The notes under the pieces were generated by a model. That model had not been told where the DNA came from. It saw nothing but the letters and a program-made list of their open reading frames with translations, and did no database searches. DNA of 64,000 bases, from contig OX359248.1 of assembly GCA_947179485.1 (NCBI GenBank), positions 3,675,501 through 3,739,500 on the forward strand. Direction: 5' to 3'. This DNA comes from Allacma fusca (lineage: Eukaryota > Arthropoda > Collembola > Symphypleona > Sminthuridae). Positions 1 through 11,615 of this stretch are shown here, in pieces. Position 1 is the first letter of the stretch; the number at the start of each line of letters is the position of its first letter. The translations under genes and the position numbers were made by a program.

Positions 1-480
1 TCCCACTGATTCTAAGTAAATTGTGAGCTCTGTCATGGGAGGACGATTCAGTTTCAAGTAATGATTCTTGTATTCTCCCTACTACGATCTCCTTCAAGCT
101 CGGACAGCTCTCCTCCGAGAAATCTTTCCCAAACCCCTTAGCATCTTTTTTCCCTCCAATTTACTCATTTTAATAGCAGTACTACGGTTACAATTTTCAA
201 GCTTTTGATGATCAGATGCAGTGTGCTCTCGTGGGATAGGCACTCGTCCAAGCAGCATAACACTACAATCACGACATGCTGTTGTAATGGTTTCCAAATA
301 TGAATGCAATATTTCTTGTCAGAGGTATCTCATAATAGGAGTAGCTGTAGGTAATTTTTAATGCTGGCTTTATTATTACGAAACTTAATACGACAGGCTC
401 ATTTCCCATGCTAATTCCTCATGTTTTAAGGGTTATTTCTAGGACAAGTCAAATCAATAATTTAAAAAAAAAGTTATTTG
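1..480. other. Non-coding, nothing recognised
   Basis: AT-rich unique-looking DNA. A short open frame on the minus strand (94-309) has no recognisable motif or splice context and is regarded as chance. Confidence 0.5.
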
Positions 481-2010
481 AAGACTCAATCAATTAAATT
501 ACTGGGAAACCCTACGAGGCCAAATTATTTAGTACGGGCCTCTTTAATTCTCCTGGCCATTGAAACCTTTGGTAGAAACCATATTGGATCTGTGTATTAT
601 TCCTTACGGACCTTTTGAATTTATTGGCAATTATTTCTTTTTAAAAACCATTTGAGGCTCAAGTATTATTTTAAGGGGTATTTTAATTATTCTTTAAAAT
701 GTGTCTTTTAAATGTGCCTTTTAAATGTGTTTTTTAAATGTGCCTTTAAAATGTGTTTTTTAAATGTGCCTTTTAAATGTGTTTTTTAAATGTGCCTTTA
801 AAATGTGTTTTTTAAATGTGCCTTTAAAATGTATTTTTTAAATGTGTCTTTAAAATGTGTTTTTAAATGTGCCTTTAAAATTGTGTTTAAAATGTGTCGT
901 TGAAATTTATTTTTTGAGGCCTTTACAGTTCTTTGGCCTCTTGTACTCTTGTCTGGGTTATAGTAACATTACTCAAATTTCTGCAGACCAATCAGCCATT
1001 TAAAAACCCTCTGAGGCCCATGCAATTATTTTTTTCTGACCAGGAGCCCCTTTGAGTAATTATTTAGGTTAAAATATTTGTAGGGTTTCAAGTAATTCTG
1101 TAAGATCCGCTTTGTCACAAAGGCCTCATAATGATATTTATGTTATAATATAAAACCTGGGATGCACCCCGTAATATCTTTGGGAACTTCCTCAAGGGTT
1201 TATTTGCAAAATTAAAAGAGGGGATTGTGAAGCTTGGAAAGATGCACAAAGGGAATTGGATTTGGAAGCGCAAAAAGGTACAAAGGGCTATGAGGTCTCA
1301 TGCGTAGGAAAATTACATTGAATTGACATGTGTGCGTAATGTGTGCTCAATGCAGACGTGCCGTGCTGTAGCCTCAACTGTATGTTTCCCCCTTATAAGG
1401 GATCATTTACACATCTCCTCATCAGATCTCTAGAGTCTTGAGTTTATGAAAGAATCCCTTATAAAAGCACATCTATAAGAGCAAAAATATTTGAACACCT
1501 TCCCATTAAGTCCTAAACTGTTTTTTATCTTGGAAAATCTTGATTTTACAGAAGATCTTTGCTCCTTTTAGAACTACTCTAAAAAATATACACCGACTCA
1601 TGACCGGCACACTCCGTCCGTAAAACCATTTGAAGATCTTTGAGGCCCATGGGTTTCTATCAGGCTGCTTTATTTCAACAACAATGACTATATACGCCCA
1701 ATTTGAAAAACCACTTGAAATTTATTGAGGCCAATGTACTTTTTTTTATGGGCCTCTTCCTGTGTTTGCTAACGTATTTACAAAAAACACGGAATCTATT
1801 GAGGCCTATATACAATTACTTGTTACAAGGGCCTCTCCCAAAATTCTGAGACCAGAGAGAGAGGGGAGAAAAACCATGGGATTGTTTTGAGGCCTTGTAC
1901 TTCTTCCAGGCCCCTTCTAAAAATCCGAATCACCTGAATGGGAACCCATAATTAAAATTATATGTACAAGGCCCCCTTCCATATCAATTCCCTACATATG
2001 GAAGGTTTTT
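480..2010. repeat. Field of GAGGCC/GGCCTC degenerate repeats
   Basis: The words TTGAGGCC and GGGCCTC recur as loosely paired inverted blocks separated by about 15-30 nt of AT-rich DNA, near 515/537, 915/938, 1010/1050, 1640, 1727/1766, 1802/1832, 1889/1915 and 1962. Several pairs could fold as GC stems with AT loops. Many units are introduced by a variant of AAAACCATTTGAA. This looks like a decayed satellite or tandemly amplified mobile fragment. The family is unknown. Confidence 0.6.
693..905. repeat. Tandem repeat, AAATGTGCCTTT/AAATGTGTTTTTT
   Basis: A roughly 13-nt unit alternates between AAATGTGCCTTTT and AAATGTGTTTTTT, giving a higher-order unit of about 26 nt repeated around 7-8 times. 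It degrades towards both ends. It lies inside the GAGGCC repeat field and is non-coding. Confidence 0.85.
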
Positions 2011-5000
2011 TTGGACTGTGAACTCCACTCCATACATCCATAGTCAGGGCAAAGCTGTTGGGGTCTTGGGATTGTGTGGGAGATGGTGTTGAGGAAGGAG
2101 ATTGTGTGGGGAAGAGCTAGGGAGGATTTGTACGTATCGAAATTTCTCTGTGCCAATTATCGATCGGGAAGAGCGGAATTTTTTTTTCACAGGAGACTTT
2201 CGAGCGGAAAAGAAAGTTTGCACTTAAAACAAATGACGACTTGTATAGTTTGTAGTTGGTCACAGTAAATTCAGATTGGTTTCGTGTGCACGAGATGAGA
2301 TCCAAGCTCACGTTCCGTATGACCCTCTACACTTCCCCTTCATTTATTCCCTTCTTTCCTTACGGATTTCCGCTAAGAAGCAAAAAAAAAAAAAGAAAAG
2401 AATCCACAAAATGCTCAAATCCCATCTGAGATCCCATTCCATTTTTCCGAAAGCTCTTAAGAATAAAAAAATCAATAGGAATCATTCTCCTTGGAAATAA
2501 CACACAAGTATGGATTTTTGCTTTTTGTAACCCTTTTTTTGCCCCTTTTTTTTTTGAAGCCTTAATCATGCTTTTGTATTTAAATAGTAAATACTCTCCC
2601 GTGGTTCTTAACGGATAATAGACATACCTATGGCCACATCCATGTACACATAATAACCTTATCCATTCATCCCGATTAGGGAAACGGGACTTTCCCCGGG
2701 AAATCTCCTCCGGACCAAATACTCTTTGACTATCTATACATATGTGGGAAGTGAACCCTGGCCCCACTTTGGGACTTTGTAACGCTCAATACAGTGCTCA
2801 CTCTCTTTCCAACAATCATCCCTACAAGCCCGGAAATTGGAACTCCCTTAATTTATCACCTTAAACAGATGTCCCGACAATCCTGCCTCAAATTAATCTC
2901 ACATTAAAAATCAAATGTCAAAAATTATATGGGAAATTTATGCTTGCATCCATACAGAGCCAATACGTTAGAAGGGAGTCCCTCTTACAGAGAGTCTCCT
3001 GTATCCATACTCCTCAACTATTATGAGCCATTACACTATAGTAAAGGAACTATAGAGTCCTTCCTTTATCCCCTAACCCTTTGAGCCCAGATGAGAACAT
3101 TACTGTAATGCTCCCATATAGTGTATGTATACTCTGTAAATACAAGGGGAGTCCTAAAAGCTCTAAAATTCTATTCTTAAAATCACGGGATGATTTCAGG
3201 AGAAAAATTAATCTTGGGATGAATCGAAATTTATGGGGAATATTTTTAAGCTAATAGACAGCCACTGCAGTAGCGACGAGGCTCTTGTAAGGAGGTCCCT
3301 CATAATAAGAGTACACTATGTAAACAAGCTCGTGGCACTAATCCAATCTGGAGCCTAATTTGAGGTGGATCCTATTCCTGTATTATTGGCGGAACAGATA
3401 CATTATCTGCTAAGGAGCCATAATTATCATAAGGCTGACTCAGAAAAAAATACTAAAAGGACTTACGGCCGAGAGATGGTGAGAAAATGAAATCATGAGG
3501 ATTTTTTTGTCTGTTTTGCAGTCTTCAGTATATTTTGTATTTTTTTTTAAATTGCGTGTAACCTGTTTTGTATTTTTTTTTTAAATTACAAAATTGTAGG
3601 TTATTTTGCTACAGTGATGTAAAATGCATCTGGACCATTTGGCCCCTCCACGGACGATAAGGGAATATGTATGTATGATGGGGAATTGGCCCATCTAATC
3701 AGCTCGAGTCGGGAGTGAGAAGTGTATTTGATTCCTTAATGCTCATTTCTTGTGGCAGTTGGTGGAGGTTGCCAAGAAAGTATCAAAAATGTCCGGAATA
3801 CGCATTTTTAGAACTCGGGAACAAGGCGTACAAGGATGCTTACATTTTTCACTCTCCAAATTACTTATTCCCAATACTCAGGGTATATACAGATAGATTA
3901 CGGACGCGTGTATACTCTCCACTGCCTGTGAGTATGCACAGTGGTATGTATGCTTGTATAAATCCCATGTCACCTTCCCCTTCCCTACTTTCCCTACTTT
4001 CTCTTCCTCATACTAATGCTCCATGATTTTTCAAGTTCAGAATTGCAGCCGGAAAGTTCCATTTATTCCCTCTTCCCTTGTTCACTCCATGCAGTTCTCG
4101 GAGTCGAGGAGTTGATTAATTCCCTTCTTTTCACATGACTCGGAGCCCTCCTTCCTTCCTTATAGGAGCACATTTTATGCACTATATTTCTTCGAGCTCA
4201 TTTCAATTCCAGTGGCGTCAAGACTCCCTCGTAATCGAGTGATACAGTATTCTCACGAAAGGCACATTGGAGTAATTGCAAATTATATCCCATATGCTAA
4301 GATGCATTGTTCAATCCAGGGATTTTTGTATTCTCAATAATTTTGGAACATTAATAGTTTTTCCAAATTTTTATTTGTAGAATTTGTATTTACTTAAACT
4401 TATATTTAATTCTTTTAACGCTTGCTGCCCCCTTGTAGCAATTTCAACAAAATAAAATTTTAAGAATACGCTTTTGCGTGTGTCATATGTTAGTCGGTTT
4501 TTAAATGTTTCCTCTCATTTTGTACAGTTCAAGAATTTGCTGTTTGAAGAATTTTTGGCTTCTTAGTCTACTGCTGTATAAACATGTTATTGAGAAAAAT
4601 CAAGGAGGGTTTAATAATCCAACAATCCGGCAAGAATTTGATGAACATCAACGAACGGTTTTTTATTAGACGTTAGATGGAAGCCTTTGATTCAGAAATT
4701 ATAACTAGTTTTCAAAAAAAAATTATTTATCAAACATTTATTTTTTGAAAATTTTTTACATTGTGAAAGTTATATTTCGAAATAAGCTTGCATATAATTT
4801 AGCTTGTTTAATAAAGTTAACCACGTAAGCCAAAGGTATTGAATCTATTATTTCTGGAAGGAAATTTTGTGACCTATTTTTTTAGAAGCTTGCTTAGGTT
4901 TTATTAAATTTAAAAAAAATTTGGAGGGGAGAATTGCAAAGAATGTATATCCTTACGCTAACGGTCTGTGCTAATGTTAGTAATGTGTCAGGACGTGTGA

Positions 5001-6055
5001 ATCGGAAACCCTGTGAGAGAAAAATATGTTGGGAACGACGAAAGCTTCCTGTTAAAATGTTTTCCTTAATACTGAAGATGGAAATTATTTTTGGCCGAAT
5101 TTTTGTCACATTGAAGCAGTCATAGATTTTTGAGGAAGTCATATTTGAAAATGTTGAGTATGTGTGAAGGAGCGGATTTAATACGAAAATCTCTTTGTGT
5201 TCTCAGGAAATCCGTTCCTTTTGAAGTTTTGCTAATCTGCCATTGATCCATGGGCATACACGAATGTTGTCGTATTAGTGTAGATTTTAGGATTTACTTC
5301 CACCAGGGAGGGTGCTGCGCTATAGGTCTACACAGGACGAGCTCAGATGCAAAATGGAATGTCCATTTCCCTCAAAATTCGTCTTACGTGAATACATTAC
5401 TCAAATTACAACGGCAATGATAGGTCAAAGGTCATTGGGAGTAGGAACGTCGTAATTGTACCAAAACTAATATTTACACAATGGAAGTAGTCAAATTATT
5501 TTTTAATGCAAACTGTACCAAAAGGTCCTGGTGCACTTGTTATTTTCTAGCTTAATTCATTTTTTGCTTAAACTTTCAAGTTGAAGACACTTTGTTTGTT
5601 AGCATCCCTTCAACGACTAGTAACTGAGGAAAGGGTCACCAGGAGGCTGAACCTTCAGAATTTTAAGGAATTTGGGGCACAATGAGATAAGTCCAAAGGA
5701 GTACCACCCAAGTATAGTTCTGTGATTTTTGTTAAAGCTAGAAATGTAATTCTCAATTTTTTAAACGTATTATTAGTATCTTGTGATTCCCATTTGTTTG
5801 AATTGAGAAGTTTTCGATTCCTGTAAAATTTTGCGAACAGGATTTGGTCCGTTTCGAATCCATACTCTTCAAAAGTATCAGAGAAGCTGGAGCATTTGAA
5901 TTCCTCCCTAGCTTTTGGAAGGGATACGTTCCGAGCTGTCGCTAATTTTAGAGATGATCAAAAGTTTGGATTCAAAAAGCTGAGAGCTTTAAGACTTGAA
6001 ATGATTTAGATTATTTTGTATCCTTAAACTGACGTCAATGAGACAGAGTTTTATT
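2010..6055. other. Non-coding stretch
   Basis: No open frame here has recognisable domains or bordering splice signals. The longest frames (2360-2767 minus, 3715-4026 plus) translate to low-similarity, compositionally biased peptides. Poly-T/poly-A runs are common (for example 2540-2555 and 3540-3590, where TGTATTTTTTTTTAAATT occurs twice). Confidence 0.5.
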
Positions 6056-6107
6056 ACCCTGTGTGACAATAGTACAGCATTTTAATTAATTTTATGTTAC
6101 ACAGGGT
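6056..6107. repeat. Short inverted repeat ACCCTGTGTGAC/GTTACACAGGGT
   Basis: Positions 6056-6067 and 6096-6107 are inverted copies matching at 11 of 12 bases, separated by 28 nt. The right copy overlaps the left terminus of the transposon relic at 6102-6608. The left copy may be a solo end or the edge of a second, older insertion. Confidence 0.6.
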
Positions 6108-6608
6108 GCTTCCTCATTTTTGGATAGGACTACTACTAGAAAGATATATGAACCTTTATAACCCATGAACCGTCCAGTGAGATAATTTGAATGTGTTTCC
6201 AAACCAATGGCTGTAAACGGAACCACCATAAAGTCTCAAATATAAAAATAAAGGGAGGACGAATAGAAACTCCGATGGAGGTCTGACATTCCCGGGTACC
6301 TCCAGCTGCATCTAAATTTAAGGCCGCAGTAAAACGTGCCTCTGATAAAGAGTGTTCGTGTATGAACCCAATACTACGGGGAAAAAGTGGAAGAATGTTC
6401 TTTGACTTCATAGCACGCGTGAACACATGAAAATACTAAAAATAAATAATTGTATGTGTTCCGTTTAGTATTTTTGGAAATTGAGACAAAAACGTGAAAA
6501 ATGATTGCGTGAACAAGAAAAATTATTATCAATGCTCATAATCAGAATCACATTCGTACTTCCCGCCCCGCATGACATTCCAATTGTCTAAAATGGTGAA
6601 ACACCCTG
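6102..6608. mobile_element. TIR-bounded transposon relic (MITE-like, about 507 bp)
   Basis: The left end reads inward CAGGGTGCTTCCTCATTTTT. The complement of the right end (6608 back to about 6580) reads CAGGGTGTTTCACCATTTTA. These are imperfect terminal inverted repeats of about 25 nt. CAGGGTG ends followed by TTC resemble Tc1/mariner-like elements, which is a family-level inference. Flanks are AT-rich, but a TA target duplication is not clean. An internal minus-strand frame (6136-6426) has no transposase motif that I recognise, so this is most simply a non-autonomous or decayed copy. Confidence 0.55.
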
Positions 6609-8600
6609 CATAGCTATTAATGACACAGTTGGAACCACCTTGGTTCATCTGGTGTATTGTGAGGTTCAGTGGGACATTTCCCCACAATTGTGACAAGCTT
6701 AAGTGAAGGGAAAGGCGTGGAGGAAGAGAAAGTAGGGGAAAGTGTGCGAAACCCTTTGGGGAGGTTGAGAGGTTGGAAGACGCTAACTTATGGGAACATT
6801 ACCATTGGGACTATCCGTCTGTCAGCAACGACACCTCCGTGACCAAGGACTAATCTACATCTTGCTTACAATAATAAATGATATCACACAATGTTCGCAG
6901 AGGACACCAATGGACTGTAGATTTCTATTGGAGAAAGTACCCGACCAGGGAAGGATCGGGGAAAGTACGTATGTATATCTACATACATATGGGTACACAA
7001 ATCCCTATCCATGGCTCCTGTATACATAGTTACGGGGAGTAACACCTCAGGCCATAATAATTATTAATATATCTTTATCAAGCTATGCAGAGGTAAAAGA
7101 TGGAGGAAATTGAATTACTTGCTCTACGTCAAAAAGTACATTAATTCCGGGCATGACTCGCAACTGCATTAAAACTCTCCCCACACTACCCTCACCTTAT
7201 GGAGGGACTATGTACATAATAATATACCATGTATACATATACATACATGAGCACTGCAGTACTTCCATGAAACTGTGAAATTGCGGAATTATTATAAGCA
7301 ACGGCCCCCTTGAGATGATTTCTGCCTGACTACAGACCCATTCTTCATCCCACTTCTCCAGAATGGCTCCATTACTCTCGAAGAAACTCCAAGTACACAC
7401 TCTCTTTAATGCCTTTCAGAGGTTACCATTTAGGCAAAACCTATGAATTAGTAATAGGAAACTCTCTATTACATCCTCGTCCCTCAAAATACACGGACTC
7501 TTCTTCCTCTCACTCAAACAGAGCTCCACTCAAGTTCAAGATACGAGCTTCACAGGATTGGAGTCCAGCTCAAGACCCAGCCTTCTTTTATCTGATGTTT
7601 TTTTTTCTAACTTAGTTTTTGAAGTCAAGTTTGGGTCAAATTCGGATTTTCAAGTTGGAGTATTTAGGGTCAAGTGCGGGTCAAATTCGGGAGTCTATGA
7701 GCTATTCTTCTATTTAACTGTTATATGGGAGTAGTGTATGTAATCTCTCTATGGGAGGCATTCTTACAAGCTTTTTTGTAAAGGGGTAAAATTCCCAATT
7801 TATTTCTCCTTATATAATTATGAGCATCCAATATCAAGAGTCAAATTTTCCAACTTTTTTTATTGTATAACTACGTGTGTTAAATAACAGTGGACTGTGG
7901 AGGTTGGAGCAAATTTGGGTAAGGTATTTACTGCAGGGAATAAATTCGAAGAATAATATTAAACTTAAGATATTTGATGTTATACTAACCAGAGCTTAGC
8001 GTTAGCCCTGACCCCAAGTTCTTGAAGTAACCCTTGGCAATGTATTATAGATTCTGTGGATCAAGTGTATTGCTCTCAGAGAATATGTATGTACATGTGG
8101 TACATATTATAGCCACTCTATTTCACGAGAATTTCATAGGCATTTCACGTCCTCTTAACATGAAAGTCCTCTTTTTTGTAAAATTGTAATTGTAACGACT
8201 TGGTATTTCCTCGATAGCAGTTCACTGCCATGTTTTTTCCCTCTGTAATGATGTAACAACATACCCCTTGTGTGTTGTGAGTCAGAGCATGTGACTCGAG
8301 AATTGTATCGGTTTATAGAACAACATAGCACGAATTCGTTAAAAGGTAACTCACTTCCTGCGCCCTTCAAAGCATAAAAACATGGTTAATTGGGACCCAG
8401 AGGGAAAGCGTAGAATATTCATATGACATTGGACAAATGAGATGAAATGGGGAGGAAGTTGTTGATAGTATGCGCACAGATTTGCAATTCTTTGTATTGA
8501 AACGGTTTACTCATGAGAAACGACAAAAATTGACAATTAGCACTATGCTTACGGTTCCATTATATATGTTACCTAAAATCTACGTTAATAAGTGTGTAAC
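6609..8600. other. Non-coding stretch
   Basis: No supported gene. It contains runs of alternating TATGTA/TACATA (6964-7000, 7208-7250). Two short open frames lie at 6790-7029 and 8155-8370. Neither has a domain, a splice context or protein-like composition. Confidence 0.5.
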
Positions 8601-11540
8601 CCAATGCAAGGCGAAAGTAACCTGAAAAAAAAAAATTAAATCGTCTCTAAAATCATATAATATAAATCTCCAAAACAACAAAGTTCCATCTCCAGGAGAC
8701 CACTCGACACTCGAACCACAGTAGCAAGACAAAGTAATTAATTAATAGTATTAACTACACTAAAACATACTCACTCGAGTAAAATCACCACTTTATCTTA
8801 AGACAAACCGGACATTTTGGCTATGCAGACACTTTTTCATAATATATTTACAATTGAAAGGAGTGCTACAGCTTCATATTTACACAAAAAAAGACTCATG
8901 ATGATGATGATAATAATAAAAGTATTTACGCGGTGTCCACAACTCATTGTAATTTTATAATATTTGATAGGTACTCACGTACTTGAAAAATTGGTTAACC
9001 TTAAATAATAATGTGTGAAATAGTCTAGTAATTGTTATACTAGTGGGTTAACCTGCGAATAATAATAAATTATGCATACATTTAATTACCCATACGTTGT
9101 GTAGATAATTAATAACACATTTTAAAAATTTGAAACCGTTCACAGTGAGACAGTATCCTTTGATTTCAGTATTGTTTTTACATTATACAGAAGAGTTGAT
9201 TTTTTCCACAAAAGTCTATACCTGAAGTCATCTTTGATGCATTCGATCATGCGATATAAAATCATATTTCAAAGTTCCTCACACGATAATAAAGGTGAGC
9301 GGATTCTGAGTTCTTTGAAAATTTCTGTTACATTTTTATTTGTAATTAAATTCTTATTTTTACGTGTCCACGTCTGAGGACAGTAGATTTGACTTGGTTG
9401 ATAAAGGGACAATAACAAGGAAGTAATTCACGAACCCTGGTCAACCTGCATGTATGTGGCTATTTAAATAATCGAGAATCGTCATTATTAGTATTCATGT
9501 ACACATATGTCCATAGTATCAGTTATTCATAACTGGAACTGAGCTGCCACTGCAGGGGACATGGACATAGGCAAGACGTTACATGACATGAAGTTGACAA
9601 TGGCAAGCCATTCCGTCACATTGCCATGTCATGACCTAAAAAGACCAAACACGACCTGAGAACCTTTTAATCAATAACGTATTTGGTTTTAGGACAAACG
9701 TTCAATCGAACACACCACAAAAAAACCATGGAATTAATATTAATTTTAATAATAATACTACTGCCTCAATCATGTTCTTGTGAACCGTGTAGCAAAAACT
9801 TGTTAAAACTGTAATAAGATAATTGATTAAAATAAAGTTCGGAGATAATTCCACCTATTTTTCCGCGCCAGGTAATGTACAAGTAAGTGAAGTTTCAATT
9901 CCCCTGTCACTAGTGCAACCCTACTGCGGAAAATTCAAGGACAGAATCATCTCCAAGCTCAGCATGAAATGTGTGCACATTTTGTCGGTGTGCTAGCATA
10001 TATGTGGGTGTCTGAAAAAAAAACAGAAGCTTGATAACAAATTTGGTAATCATAATTTATATTTAGTTTTCTGAAGCGCCATTAATAATCAGCGATCTTG
10101 TCAGCAGACTTTTGAAACAGAAAACGATAATAATGTATAACCATTATTTCCTTACCCTCAATTTCAGCAGCTCGTCCTATAAAGAAAGATAGTTCCCTGA
10201 TAATAATAATTATCTAAATTATATCTACTGAGTGTATCTCAATCCAAATTTAAGACATCACGATTACTACTAGTTGCAACTAATTTTTTTACATTAGGAT
10301 TTTGTTCGTCCTATTATTTTACACGGGAGCTTTTTCTTTCAATAAAAGTTGATGTAGTAAGTTTGGTATTATTTAAAATCTACCGTACGTTATGTTTATT
10401 CAAGGAATAGGGAAAAGTAGATTTACTATCAATATCTTTATCTAAGTTATATCGCTAAAGTTCGATTTGTTTTCTCCAACGTTGCTTCGTTTTGAAAGGG
10501 TAACATTTAAAAATTCACTTGTTTTCAATGCATTTATATAATTACATGTATAGTTATATGACAAGTCAATACCATCATGAATCATTAATGGCGATGACTC
10601 ATATAAACAAACTAGAATTCATTTTATGGTACAAGTGGTGTATGTGTGATTTTACCAAAAAACGTTATATTATTTTGCTTTTTTGTTGACTCGTTCAAGC
10701 AGACAATATGTTTCCATTGCTTTTGCACACACATTTTTAAGTACTCGCTTGTTTAACACACGACAACAATGGTACTTAGACTGTGTCTTACTAGTATTTT
10801 TATACGTAATGGATTTTTGTAATTGATAATTACTTTTTTTAAATTTTAACGTCTAGTCCATCGTAATAGAGTAGTCATTACTAATATATTTTCACACAAT
10901 ATTATAATAACTTGCCAAAAAATTTAAATTAAAAACTCTTCTGTATAAAAAGAATTATTAGCAATGTATGTAATGTTATTATTTATATATTCAATTTCCT
11001 AAACGTCTCTTTTAACTGGCTGTTTACAAAAAGGACTTGTTCTCACTGTCAATTCATATTCAATAATAAGGATTAGTTTCTATGTATATATACGTATGTA
11101 CAATATGTAGACATGGAAAAATTCCCGTCGACACTTCCTTTCAGATGCGTGAGAAAATTTCAGAAAAACACAAACCCTTTTTGACATTTGAAAAATGTTA
11201 TTTTTGAGAAAAACCATAACTCAGTATTTCGTTTCCTCTCTCTTGTTTGTTGTCTTCATTATGTGTAGCGATATTCAAATATTGGATTTGTTTCTTAAAA
11301 ACACTGGTATTTAATTTCTGTTCACTGTGCAGTAGATTATTTATATATATTTATATATAGTTACGTGTATCGATTAGTCGCTTTAACAGCTTCTTGCTTA
11401 TTCTTCAGAGGAGGGGAGCAACAACGTAGAGCTCATCATAAATTACTAGTTAACATTACATCGGTAGCAATTAACCAAATAAAGTTGATGTTTATAGTTG
11501 GTATATATTTTTATATAGTATAAACTGAGAAAAAGGTTTT
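8600..11540. other. Very AT-rich stretch downstream of lingerer
   Basis: This is among the most AT-rich parts of the window, with almost no open frames. Because lingerer is transcribed leftwards and stops at 11,541 (or 12,070), part of this stretch is probably its 3' UTR. I could not fix the cleavage site. An imperfect hairpin lies at 9581-9632. Confidence 0.45.
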
Positions 11541-11615
11541 TTAGTTGGCCCAGTAAGGCGCTGCTCCATACTGCTTACTTCCTTTTGGTTGTCCACTGCC
11601 TTGCCTCGGACCGTC
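11541..11615 (-). CDS. lig: Alternative distal terminal exon of lingerer
   Basis: After a TTTTAG acceptor this 75-nt exon reads DGPRQGSGQPKGSKQYG then AAPYWAN and a stop, in phase 0. The Gly/Gln/Tyr-rich composition continues the lingerer tail. It must be joined from a donor inside the 12070-12270 exon: GTTTGC at 12081 would give about 1,121 residues, and GTACAG a little upstream is also in phase 0. Which donor is used, and whether this or the read-through end is the main isoform, cannot be told from sequence. Confidence 0.75.
   Translation of the reverse strand, partial: DGPRQGSGQPKGSKQYGAAPYWAN

Noticed and set aside
1..2010. CRISPR-like array from the regularly recurring GAGGCC words
   Set aside because: Spacing is irregular, units are degenerate, and the genome is eukaryotic.
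2360..2767. 135-codon minus-strand open frame
   Set aside because: Contains poly-Lys and poly-Phe from homopolymer runs, no domain, and no splice or promoter context.
3715..4026. 103-codon plus-strand open frame
   Set aside because: Low-complexity Ser/Leu/Pro end and no recognisable motif; a chance frame of this length is not surprising in 64 kb.
5840..5870. tRNA T-arm-like word TTTCGAATCC
   Set aside because: No matching acceptor stem, anticodon stem or B-box spacing could be built around it.
6136..6426. Minus-strand frame inside the TIR element as a transposase
   Set aside because: No DDE/D catalytic pattern or helix-turn-helix that I can recognise, and too short.
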